A stretch of 8,777 bases of DNA from an uncultured Alphaproteobacteria bacterium. Lineage in GTDB: Bacteria; Pseudomonadota; Alphaproteobacteria; Rhizobiales; Aestuariivirgaceae. Positions 1 through 4,954 of this stretch are shown here, one piece after another. Under the pieces are notes generated by a model. That model was not told where the DNA came from, ran no database searches, and worked only from the letters and a program-made list of their open reading frames with translations. The stretch is taken from assembly GCA_937868035.1 (NCBI GenBank), contig CALMLK010000269.1:1-8777 (forward strand), read 5' to 3'. Numbering within the stretch: position 1 is the stretch's first letter; each line of letters opens with the position of its first letter. Made by a program: the position numbers and the translations under genes.

Positions 1-366
1 CAGGTGCGGCTTGAGGAACTGGCCTGCGATGGCATCCTGCTGTCAACGCCCGTGGGCAGCACGGCCTATAACCTGTCGGCCCATGGGCCCATCCTGCCGG
101 TGGGATCACCGCTCTTGGCGCTCACGCCGATCAGCGCCTTCCGCCCCCGGCGCTGGCGCGGCGCCATCCTGCCGCAAACGGCCGAGGTGACGTTCACCAT
201 TCTGGAATCGGAAAAGCGCCCGGTCGCCGCCGTGGCCGATCATCTGGAAGTGCGGCACGTCCAGACCGTCAAGATCGCCGAAGACAAGAAGCGCTCCGTG
301 AAAATGCTCTTCGACCCCGGCCACAGCCTGGCCGAGCGGGTGCTGAACGAACAGTTCAAATATTGA
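1..366 (+). CDS. nadK: NAD kinase, C-terminal part (5' end outside window)
   Basis: This is the C-terminal 121 residues of an ATP-NAD kinase, the cytoplasmic enzyme that phosphorylates NAD to NADP. The frame is open from the first base, so the gene starts before the window. Visible hallmarks are the glycine-rich [13 protein letters not shown] segment (window residues about 20-32), which in the family forms part of the NAD-binding site, followed by the LALTPIS and [11 protein letters not shown] segments typical of alphaproteobacterial NAD kinases. The protein ends at a TGA at 364-366. It converges on the DUF2336 gene with only 13 bases between the stop codons, and I see no hairpin terminator in that gap. 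The family call is firm; only the N-terminal half, with the GGDGT motif, cannot be checked. Confidence 0.93.
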   Translation, partial: QVRLEELACDGILLSTPVGSTAYNLSAHGPILPVGSPLLALTPISAFRPRRWRGAILPQTAEVTFTILESEKRPVAAVADHLEVRHVQTVKIAEDKKRSVKMLFDPGHSLAERVLNEQFKY

Positions 367-379
367 GACGGATGGCCGC

Positions 380-1552
380 TTACGCCGCGCGCTGTATGTC
401 GGCTTTCAGTTGCCGGGCGATTTTGCGGACGCGGTCTTCGGCGAAGCGGCCGACGTATTCAATCTGCTTGGCGCGGTCATGGGGTGACAGCAATTCGTAG
501 CGCGTCATGAGCGCTTCGAGCAGCCGGCGTCCGAAACTTTCGCGGCCGAGGTTGAGCCCTTCGGCGCGCGCTTCCATCACCACATCGGCATAGGCCTGCA
601 AGACACCGGCGCAGGAGGCGGGAAGCCCGCACTTCGAGACGAGCGATTTCATGGCCCCCCGGCCATACATCAGCCCCGCCGTACGCTGCGGTGAAGATCC
701 GGCGAGATGGGCGAGCGAGGCTTCCACCACGCGCATTTCCCCGAGGCAGGCAGCGCGGATGATGAGAGCGGGTGTCAGCATGTGCTTCGCCGCGAGGAAA
801 TCAATGCCGCGCAAAAGTTCGTCCACCGGCGCCGTGGCCAGAACCTGCAGGATGGCGCTGTCTTCCGCATCGGAGACGAGTTCGGAGGCAACATTGGCGG
901 GAAGCCAGGACTTCTCGGCCATCAACTGGCGCATGCGCGTGGCAGCGCGCTTGGCCTGCGTGATGCGAATGTCGAGCGGCAGATTGGGCATCGCCAGAAG
1001 CCTGTCAACGAGATCGCCGGACTGGCCCAGCCGCGCATAGAGCGCGTGCATGTCCGCGAGTTCGAGTTTCACAAGTTCGTTGTCCATCAGCGCGCCCACG
1101 ACCGGCACGGACGAAGACTTGATGATGTAGGCCGCGGCCTCCGCCGTGATGTCGTGGCGCGAGGCGACCGTGCATTGGCGCGCTTCGTCGCCGACGCGCA
1201 ACACCGCCAGCATGTGCCACGGATCAAGCGCCGGCGTGATCTTGAGAAACGGCAGCGCAATATCATCCTCTCCTGCAATGACGCAGAACAGGAGATCGGC
1301 AGGAACGGCGGCGATGGAGGACAGCTCTTCGGCAAGGACGGCGCGCACGGCGCGTTCTTCGTCCAGCGCCAGCTTCAGCATGACGGGAAGGACGGATTCG
1401 CGTTCGTGCTGTGGCGTGTCGTCTGCTGCAATCAGCGTGCAAAGCTGGCGGGCCAATGCGACGCGGGCCATGACGCCGCCCGTATCGATGACTGCTTCCA
1501 GAACCGTGACATCCAAACCCGTGACTGACTCGACCTGCATTCCCAGACCCAT
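380..1552 (-). CDS. DUF2336 domain-containing protein
   Basis: This is an all-helical protein of about 390 residues that reads as a DUF2336 family member. The family is largely confined to alphaproteobacteria and has no established biochemical role. The sequence consists of repeated amphipathic helices, rich in Ala and Leu and resembling HEAT/ARM-type solenoids (for example VALARQLCTLI near the N-terminus and MTRYELLSPHDRAKQIEYVG near the C-terminus). No signal peptide or membrane segment is seen. The start is uncertain. I give the ATG at 1552; a TTG at 1582 (400 aa) and an ATG at 1540 (386 aa) are alternatives, and none has a good Shine-Dalgarno sequence. It follows the receiver-domain gene on the same strand after 81 bases, so they may be co-transcribed or each have a promoter. 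The pairing with a receiver protein suggests a regulatory or scaffolding role, which is inference. Confidence 0.8.
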   Translation of the reverse strand: MGLGMQVESVTGLDVTVLEAVIDTGGVMARVALARQLCTLIAADDTPQHERESVLPVMLKLALDEERAVRAVLAEELSSIAAVPADLLFCVIAGEDDIALPFLKITPALDPWHMLAVLRVGDEARQCTVASRHDITAEAAAYIIKSSSVPVVGALMDNELVKLELADMHALYARLGQSGDLVDRLLAMPNLPLDIRITQAKRAATRMRQLMAEKSWLPANVASELVSDAEDSAILQVLATAPVDELLRGIDFLAAKHMLTPALIIRAACLGEMRVVEASLAHLAGSSPQRTAGLMYGRGAMKSLVSKCGLPASCAGVLQAYADVVMEARAEGLNLGRESFGRRLLEALMTRYELLSPHDRAKQIEYVGRFAEDRVRKIARQLKADIQRAA

Positions 1553-1585
1553 GCAAACTAATGGGAGAAGGCTACGGTGCAACGC

Positions 1586-1597
1586 TTAACAATCGGT
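1586..1597. promoter_or_regulatory. CtrA-like site, imperfect
   Basis: On the plus strand this reads TTAA-CAATCGG-TTCA over 1586-1600, a seven-base spacer between a perfect and a one-mismatch CtrA half-site. It lies 34-48 bases upstream of the chosen DUF2336 start. CtrA binding is inferred from the consensus TTAA-N7-TTAA only, and the mismatch makes this weak. Confidence 0.2.
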
Positions 1598-1610
1598 TCA
1601 CTATGCCCGT

Positions 1611-1630
1611 TAGGAATTGGGTAGGAATTG
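1611..1630. repeat. Tandem direct repeat TAGGAATTG, 11-bp period
   Basis: TAGGAATTG occurs at 1611-1619 and again at 1622-1630, separated by GG, so the copies sit one DNA helical turn apart. They lie in the short gap between the receiver stop codon and the DUF2336 start. This geometry suits a tandem binding site for a regulator, but the motif matches no operator I recognise. Confidence 0.45.
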
Positions 1631-1633
1631 CCG

Positions 1634-2017
1634 TCAGTTGGCGCGCACACCCGGCATGACGCCGGACTGGCGCAGCTTGAACTTCAGGAGATCGCGGTCA
1701 AAGGGCTTGAGGAGGAATTCGGCAGCGCCTTCGCGGATCGCCTCGCCCATGGTTTCCACGTCGGGCTTGTCGGCATAGAAGATCACGACGGGGCGGCCAT
1801 CACGGCCATCGGCTCCCGGCGCAAAACGCAGGAAGTCGCGCGCGTCATCGGCGGCGGCCGCGGACATCACCACAACATCGGGCCGATGCGTCTGGCAGTA
1901 GCGGATACCATCCGCCGTCTCAGGCAGCGCAATGCAGTCAAAGCCCAACTCAGCCATGATGTCGGAGAGCTTCAGGCGCTCGCCGGCGTTTCTGTCGATC
2001 AAGAGACAACTGACCAT
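1634..2017 (-). CDS. Stand-alone receiver-domain protein lacking the phospho-acceptor Asp (pseudo-receiver)
   Basis: This 127-residue protein consists of a single CheY-like receiver domain with no output domain. The fold signature is clear: LLIDRN at the end of beta-1 (residues 5-10), AELGFDC after helix 1, PDVVVMS at beta-3, VVIFYAD at beta-4, and FLLKPFD with the conserved Lys at beta-5. Aligned with CheY, one residue of the acidic pair is Arg (DR instead of DD), the phosphorylated Asp is Ser (VVVMS), and the usual Thr/Ser switch residue is Tyr. The protein therefore should not be phosphorylated normally and probably acts by protein-protein contact. The start chosen is the ATG at 2017, preceded by a GAGAG-type ribosome binding site. 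A longer frame back to 2152 would encode a low-complexity tail running through the CtrA box and is unlikely. DUF2336 follows on the same strand. Confidence 0.85.
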   Translation of the reverse strand: MVSCLLIDRNAGERLKLSDIMAELGFDCIALPETADGIRYCQTHRPDVVVMSAAAADDARDFLRFAPGADGRDGRPVVIFYADKPDVETMGEAIREGAAEFLLKPFDRDLLKFKLRQSGVMPGVRAN

Positions 2018-2073
2018 GTGACGCGACTCTCTCTGTGCCAACGACCGGGGCCCCAGTGCCTCGGTGGTGCGGA

Positions 2074-2090
2074 GGTCCGGGGGGCGGACC
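2074..2090. other. GC-rich hairpin in the likely receiver mRNA leader
   Basis: GGTCCG (2074-2079) and CGGACC (2085-2090) form a perfect 6-bp stem around a five-base G/C loop, ending 57 bases upstream of the receiver start. If transcription starts near the CtrA box, this lies in the 5' leader. There is no T-run, so it is not a typical terminator. Confidence 0.35.
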
Positions 2091-2122
2091 GCCTGCACGT
2101 GGGGCGAGTCCTGCGCGCGCTT

Positions 2123-2139
2123 GGTTAATGACACGTTAA
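2123..2139 (-). promoter_or_regulatory. CtrA box, TTAA-N7-TTAACC
   Basis: On the minus strand the site reads TTAACGTGTCATTAACC: two TTAA half-sites with the exact seven-base spacing of the CtrA consensus and the favoured CC after the second. Its orientation points toward the receiver gene, 106 bases ahead of that ATG. CtrA is the master cell-cycle transcription regulator in alphaproteobacteria and often overlaps the -35 element of promoters it activates. The match is visible in the sequence; CtrA occupancy is inference. Confidence 0.6.
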
Positions 2140-2144
2140 ACAGC

Positions 2145-2164
2145 TTTTCCACAGCTTTTCCACA
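2145..2164 (+). promoter_or_regulatory. Two tandem DnaA-type boxes, TTTTCCACA, 11 bp apart
   Basis: TTTTCCACA occurs at 2145-2153 and 2156-2164, each within a longer AGCTTTTCCACAG-like repeat. It differs from the DnaA box TTATCCACA at one position. The 11-bp period puts both sites on the same face of the helix, which favours cooperative binding. The pair begins five bases from the CtrA box, so CtrA and DnaA could compete or cooperate here. Confidence 0.55.
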
Positions 2165-2212
2165 GGGTCTATGATGTTGAAAGAGCGAGCGAAAACTGGC
2201 TTTTCAACAGAT

Positions 2213-2221
2213 TTGTCCACA
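2213..2221 (+). promoter_or_regulatory. Third DnaA-type box, TTGTCCACA
   Basis: TTGTCCACA differs from TTATCCACA at one position and has the same orientation as the paired boxes. A weaker relative, TTTTCAACA, lies at 2201-2209. Together with the pair this makes three to four DnaA-like sites within 77 bases. Confidence 0.45.
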
Positions 2222-2377
2222 ATGGCGGAATTGTGGCGTTCGGCCTCCGTTCACGACTCGCACCGCGACTCATGCCAGACAGCGATTCTCTTTCCGGTTG
2301 TATTTTGAGGTTGTTACCCGTGACTTTCGCGCCCTTGCATCATGTCCGCGGCTGCGCTTGCTTGGCGGGGAATTCAT

Positions 2378-2384
2378 AAAGGGG
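2378..2384 (+). promoter_or_regulatory. Ribosome binding site for the MaoC gene
   Basis: AAAGGGG stands five bases before the ATG at 2390. This decides that start over an in-frame ATG at 2342, which has no such signal. Confidence 0.75.
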
Positions 2385-2389
2385 TCAGC

Positions 2390-2857
2390 ATGCCGGCATT
2401 GTGGTTTGAGGATTGCACGGTGGGGAGCGTCCACGACCATCCCATCCGCCGCACGGTGACAGAAGCGGACAACATCTTCTTCTCCGCCCTCACCTATAAT
2501 CCGCAGCCGCTGCACATCGACCGTGAGTTCTGCAAGGACACGGAATGGGGCCAGCCGCTGATGAACTCGCTGTTCACGCTGGGGCTGATGGTGGGAATTT
2601 CCGTCAACGACCTGACAACGGGTACGATCGTCGCCAACCTCGGCATGACGGAAGTAAAATTTCCAGCCCCCCTGTTCCAGGGCGACACCATCCGCGTGAC
2701 CACGCGCATCGCGACAAGGCGCGAGAGCAAATCCCGCCCCGACGCCGGCATCGTTGAATTCGACCACCGCGCCTACAAGCAGGACGGCACGCTGGTGGCC
2801 CAGTGCCTGCGGCAAGTGATGGTGCGGAAACGCCCCGCCGACCTGCATAAGGGATGA
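2390..2857 (+). CDS. MaoC-fold dehydratase/hydratase family protein
   Basis: This 155-residue single-hot-dog protein belongs to the MaoC/R-specific enoyl-CoA hydratase superfamily. Members usually hydrate or dehydrate acyl-CoA thioesters in the cytoplasm. The signature segment is ALTYNPQPLHIDREF (residues 34-48). The catalytic His is H42, followed by D44. The usual catalytic Asp five residues before that His is Asn here (N37), as in members whose motif resembles N-x-x-x-x-H rather than D-x-x-x-x-H. The later MTEVKFPAPLFQGDTIRV stretch (86-103) is the typical second half of the fold. The protein is therefore a MaoC relative of unknown substrate, and may be a hydratase with altered chemistry. 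It stands alone on the plus strand, convergent with the flavin reductase gene (25-base gap). The upstream control region might serve it as well as the receiver gene. Confidence 0.85.
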   Translation: MPALWFEDCTVGSVHDHPIRRTVTEADNIFFSALTYNPQPLHIDREFCKDTEWGQPLMNSLFTLGLMVGISVNDLTTGTIVANLGMTEVKFPAPLFQGDTIRVTTRIATRRESKSRPDAGIVEFDHRAYKQDGTLVAQCLRQVMVRKRPADLHKG

Positions 2858-2882
2858 CGGACTTGCGGACGCGCGCTTGCCT

Positions 2883-3479
2883 CTAATCCGGGCGGCGCAT
2901 GCGCCAGACCTTGTCGACCGTGGCGTATTCTGAATAGCCCAGCCGCGCGATGGGTTTCATGTCGGCGATCTGCACGCGGCCGTCGGTGATGTAGCGGTCG
3001 TCAATGTAGACGCCGACAACGCGGCCGATCACCAGGAAATCCGCGATGTGTCCGTCGTCGTCGGGAAGTTCGACGGTCTTGAAGTGGCGGCATTCCAGCA
3101 CCGCCGGGCTTTCGCCGACGCGGGCGCAGTTGATGAGCCGGCACGGCACCGGGGTGAGGCCGGAGACCTGGAATTCATCCACATGCGGAGCGACCTTGGC
3201 CGATGTTGCATTTACCGCTTCGCGCAGGTCGAAGGTGGCGAGGTTCACGGCGAAGACGCCGGTGGCTTCGATGTTGGTGAGCGAGTCCTTCCGCCCGCCA
3301 GACCCGAAGGCCACGTAGTTGGGCGCATCGGCAAAGGCGTTGAAGAAACTGTAGGGCGCGAGATTGTTGACGCCCTGCTCCGACACGGTGGAAATCCATC
3401 CGATGGGGCGCGGCACCACAATCGCCTTGAACGGATCAACCGCGAGGCCGTGATCGTTGCGGATGGCATCATAGAACAT
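2883..3479 (-). CDS. Flavin reductase-like split-barrel protein (FMN-binding)
   Basis: This 198-residue protein of the flavin reductase/DIM6-NTAB family has an FMN-binding split-barrel fold. Such enzymes typically reduce FMN or FAD with NAD(P)H, often for a partner monooxygenase. Typical family features are VVPRPIGWIST (21-31), VNNLAPYSFFNAFADAPNYVAF split over 37-58, and the glycine-rich turn with a basic residue, GSGGRKDS (59-66). Family members use NLAPYS-like segments to contact flavin. No signal peptide is seen. The ATG at 3479 shares one base with the HAD stop codon (TGATG), and GGAG lies six bases upstream, so the genes are co-translated. A longer frame upstream of this ATG only shadows the HAD gene. 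An FMN-binding role is well supported; the physiological substrate or partner is not known. Confidence 0.87.
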   Translation of the reverse strand: MFYDAIRNDHGLAVDPFKAIVVPRPIGWISTVSEQGVNNLAPYSFFNAFADAPNYVAFGSGGRKDSLTNIEATGVFAVNLATFDLREAVNATSAKVAPHVDEFQVSGLTPVPCRLINCARVGESPAVLECRHFKTVELPDDDGHIADFLVIGRVVGVYIDDRYITDGRVQIADMKPIARLGYSEYATVDKVWRMRRPD

Positions 3480-4183
3480 CAGAGGCTCCGCAGGAGGGCC
3501 GGCAGGGCCGCCACGCTGTCGAGGGTGTGGTCGGCCATGTGGGCGATGTCGCCGTGGGCGGAATTGCCGGAGAGCACGGCAACGGCTAGGCCAGCGCCGC
3601 CTGCCCGCGCCTCTTCCATGTCGTGGCCGTTGTCGCCGACCATCGCAACCTCCTCCGGCCGGAGACCTGTCTTGCCGCAGAAATATTCGATCATGTGTCC
3701 CGAGGGCTTCGGAACGACAACGGAATCCCAACCGATGATGTGGTCGAAATAATGATGCACATCGAGATGGTTCATCTGCGCCATGGCCGAGCGGAAGCTG
3801 TCGTTGGTGGCCACGCCAAGCCGCAGGCCCATTTCGCGCAATTCATCAAAAACGTTGGATAACTCCATGAGGGGCTTGATGAATTGCTTTGCCTGCGGAG
3901 CGATTTCGTTGTCGATCAGGGAGACGCGTTGCTTCCGCTGTTCGTCCGTCAGTTCCGGCCACCAGAGCTGCACGATCTGCCCCGTGGTGCCCGCGGCCAG
4001 CGTGCTGCCGGGGCGGAACGTACCCGTCGCCGGATCAAAGCCGCCGCGCTCCAGCATCACCTCGATGTCGCTGTCGGGAACGTCGAAGTCCTGCTTCAGC
4101 ATCTGCCGGTACAGCGGCACCCAGGTGCCGTTCACTTCAATCAGTGTGCCGTCCTTGTCGAAGAGTACGCCCTTGATGGCCAT
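3479..4183 (-). CDS. HAD-superfamily hydrolase, phosphoglycolate phosphatase-like
   Basis: This 234-residue HAD phosphatase has all four motifs: DKDGTL with nucleophile D9 and acid/base D11, VATND with T126, PKPSG with K159, and GDNGHDME with D184 and D188. The cap between residues about 15 and 100 is helical, as in Gph-type enzymes. It probably dephosphorylates a small phosphorylated metabolite such as 2-phosphoglycolate, though the exact substrate cannot be read from sequence. I prefer the ATG at 4183, because GGAG (4190-4193) lies six bases before it and it overlaps the nitroreductase stop by one base (TGATG). An ATG at 4186 and a GTG at 4195 are also in frame. It is the middle gene of a coupled trio with nitroreductase and flavin reductase, so the substrate may be linked to redox or flavin metabolism; that is inference. 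Confidence 0.9.
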   Translation of the reverse strand: MAIKGVLFDKDGTLIEVNGTWVPLYRQMLKQDFDVPDSDIEVMLERGGFDPATGTFRPGSTLAAGTTGQIVQLWWPELTDEQRKQRVSLIDNEIAPQAKQFIKPLMELSNVFDELREMGLRLGVATNDSFRSAMAQMNHLDVHHYFDHIIGWDSVVVPKPSGHMIEYFCGKTGLRPEEVAMVGDNGHDMEEARAGGAGLAVAVLSGNSAHGDIAHMADHTLDSVAALPALLRSL

Positions 4184-4770
4184 CATGCGCTCCACGCCGT
4201 GACGAGTGTATCGACGTCTGGCCGCGGACGGTCTTCCAGCGGCGCAGATGCCGTGCCGATGAAGATGAAACCCGCCACCTGCTCTTCCGCGCCGATGCCC
4301 ATGGCCGCCTTCGCCTCCGTGTCATAGGCCACCCAATCGGTGAGCCAGGTGGCATCGAAACCATGGGCCTGCGCAGCGAGTTCGAGGTTGAAGCACACGG
4401 CCGCAGCCGACATCTGCTGCTCCCACACGGGAATTTTCGGATGCGCCGCCGCCTTCGAGACCACCGCCACGACCGTGGGCGCGCGCATCATGAAGCCGCG
4501 CATGAAGGCCAGGATTTCGTCGCCGTGTTCCGGATGCAGCACCTTCCAGCGCGCCGCGAACTGTTCCCCGATTTTCGCCCGCCCCTCGCCCGTGAAGGTG
4601 ATGAAGCGCCAAGGCGTGAGCTTGCCGTGGTCCGGCACGCGCGTGGCCAGTGCCAGCAACTGGCGCAGCTCGGCATCGCTGGGGCCGGGGCCGGACATGG
4701 CCTTGGCAGAAGCGGATTTACGGGTTTTCAGGAAGGCGAGAAGCGAGGACGTGTCATTGAATTGGGTCAT
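4183..4770 (-). CDS. Nitroreductase family protein, YdjA type (FMN-dependent)
   Basis: This 195-residue nitroreductase-fold enzyme uses FMN and NAD(P)H to reduce nitro compounds, quinones or unsaturated substrates in the cytoplasm; its natural substrate is unknown. The YdjA-type hallmark PDHGKLTPWRF lies at 46-56, with an N-terminal RKSAS segment (17-21) in the position of the FMN phosphate-binding arginines. VPVWEQQMSAAAV-like helix residues follow (114-125), and GFIFIGT (167-173) lies near the C-terminus. The ATG at 4770 fits the family length. An in-frame extension to 4836 would run into the CtrA-like site. A GGAGG is present but only one base from the ATG, an unusually tight spacing that may mean weak initiation. 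It heads the trio with HAD phosphatase and flavin reductase. Confidence 0.9.
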   Translation of the reverse strand: MTQFNDTSSLLAFLKTRKSASAKAMSGPGPSDAELRQLLALATRVPDHGKLTPWRFITFTGEGRAKIGEQFAARWKVLHPEHGDEILAFMRGFMMRAPTVVAVVSKAAAHPKIPVWEQQMSAAAVCFNLELAAQAHGFDATWLTDWVAYDTEAKAAMGIGAEEQVAGFIFIGTASAPLEDRPRPDVDTLVTAWSA

Positions 4771-4809
4771 GCCTCCATATGGCAAAGCAACCCCCGCCTG
4801 CGCAATGGC

Positions 4810-4819
4810 TGCAATTGCA
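4810..4819. promoter_or_regulatory. Palindrome TGCAATTGCA, possible operator
   Basis: A perfect 10-bp palindrome lies 40 bases upstream of the nitroreductase start and nine bases from the CtrA-like site. It could bind a dimeric regulator. Palindromes this short are not rare, so confidence is low. Confidence 0.25.
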
Positions 4820-4828
4820 TGCGTGTTA

Positions 4829-4843
4829 TTAACCATTCATTAG
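4829..4843 (+). promoter_or_regulatory. CtrA-like site, TTAACCAT with second arm TTAG
   Basis: TTAACCATTCATTAG contains the strong half-site TTAACCAT and, after the seven-base spacing, TTAG instead of TTAA. It lies 59-73 bases upstream of the nitroreductase start and 112-126 bases upstream of the secreted-protein start, so it could affect either. Confidence 0.4.
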
Positions 4844-4910
4844 GCATTCCGTTGCGCCCCGGCCGCGCTTGGTGTTCAGTCCACCTGCCGGCCGAGAAGG
4901 CTTGGGGAGA

Positions 4911-4931
4911 ACGGCGCCAGGGACGGCGCCA
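4911..4931 (+). repeat. Tandem ACGGCGCCA repeat with hairpin potential
   Basis: ACGGCGCCA occurs at 4911-4919 and 4923-4931 (12-bp period). The cores GGCGCC are self-complementary, so the copies can also pair as a 6-bp stem with a six-base loop. They lie just ahead of the ribosome binding site of the secreted-protein gene. Confidence 0.4.
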
Positions 4932-4943
4932 ACAGAGTGTTAC

Positions 4944-4948
4944 AGGGG
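4944..4948 (+). promoter_or_regulatory. Ribosome binding site for the secreted-protein gene
   Basis: AGGGG ends six bases before the ATG at 4955. It abuts the other in-frame ATG at 4949 and overlaps no usable spacing there, so 4955 is the preferred start. Confidence 0.65.
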
Positions 4949-4954
4949 ATGACG

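Larger units (their letters stand above)
2025..2288. promoter_or_regulatory. Cluster of five GANTC (CcrM-type methylation) sites
   Basis: GANTC occurs at 2025-2029, 2106-2110, 2255-2259, 2267-2271 and 2284-2288. About one would be expected by chance in this length. In alphaproteobacteria CcrM methylates GANTC, and the hemimethylated state after replication modulates some promoters. The site at 2106-2110 lies 12 bases downstream of the CtrA box when read toward the receiver gene, where a -10 region would be expected. Methylation itself cannot be seen from sequence. Confidence 0.5.
2018..2389. other. Cell-cycle-type intergenic control region
   Basis: This 372-base stretch separates the divergent receiver (-) and MaoC (+) genes and contains no convincing gene. 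Its centre is AT-richer than the surrounding coding DNA. From left to right it holds a GC hairpin (2074-2090), a two-armed CtrA box (2123-2139), paired DnaA-type boxes (2145-2164), a third DnaA-type box (2213-2221) and five GANTC sites. The rest, about 2290-2377, shows nothing I can name. It could be a cell-cycle-controlled promoter region or, less likely, part of a replication origin. The usual alphaproteobacterial origin neighbour hemE is not in the window. Confidence 0.6.
4771..4954. other. Divergent intergenic region between nitroreductase and secreted-protein genes
   Basis: This 184-base region must hold the promoters of both divergent genes. It contains a 10-bp palindrome TGCAATTGCA (4810-4819), a CtrA-like site (4829-4843), and two copies of ACGGCGCCA (4911-4919 and 4923-4931). 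I cannot name convincing -35/-10 pairs. Confidence 0.6.

Noticed and set aside
707..1528. Long open frame antisense to the DUF2336 gene
   Set aside because: Its residue composition (rich in Arg, His, Gly) is that of a shadow frame in GC-rich DNA, and the minus-strand protein has family features.
2018..2152. In-frame N-terminal extension of the receiver protein (45 residues)
   Set aside because: It would be translated from the CtrA box and hairpin, is unrelated to receiver domains, and the ATG at 2017 starts directly at beta-1.
2018..2389. Chromosomal replication origin
   Set aside because: The boxes fit, but there is no hemE neighbour, no clear AT-rich unwinding element and no change in gene orientation around it. 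I kept it only as an alternative reading of the control region.
2894..2905. Perfect palindrome GGCGCATGCGCC
   Set aside because: It lies in the coding end of the flavin reductase gene, and a couple of 12-bp palindromes are expected by chance in a GC-rich window.
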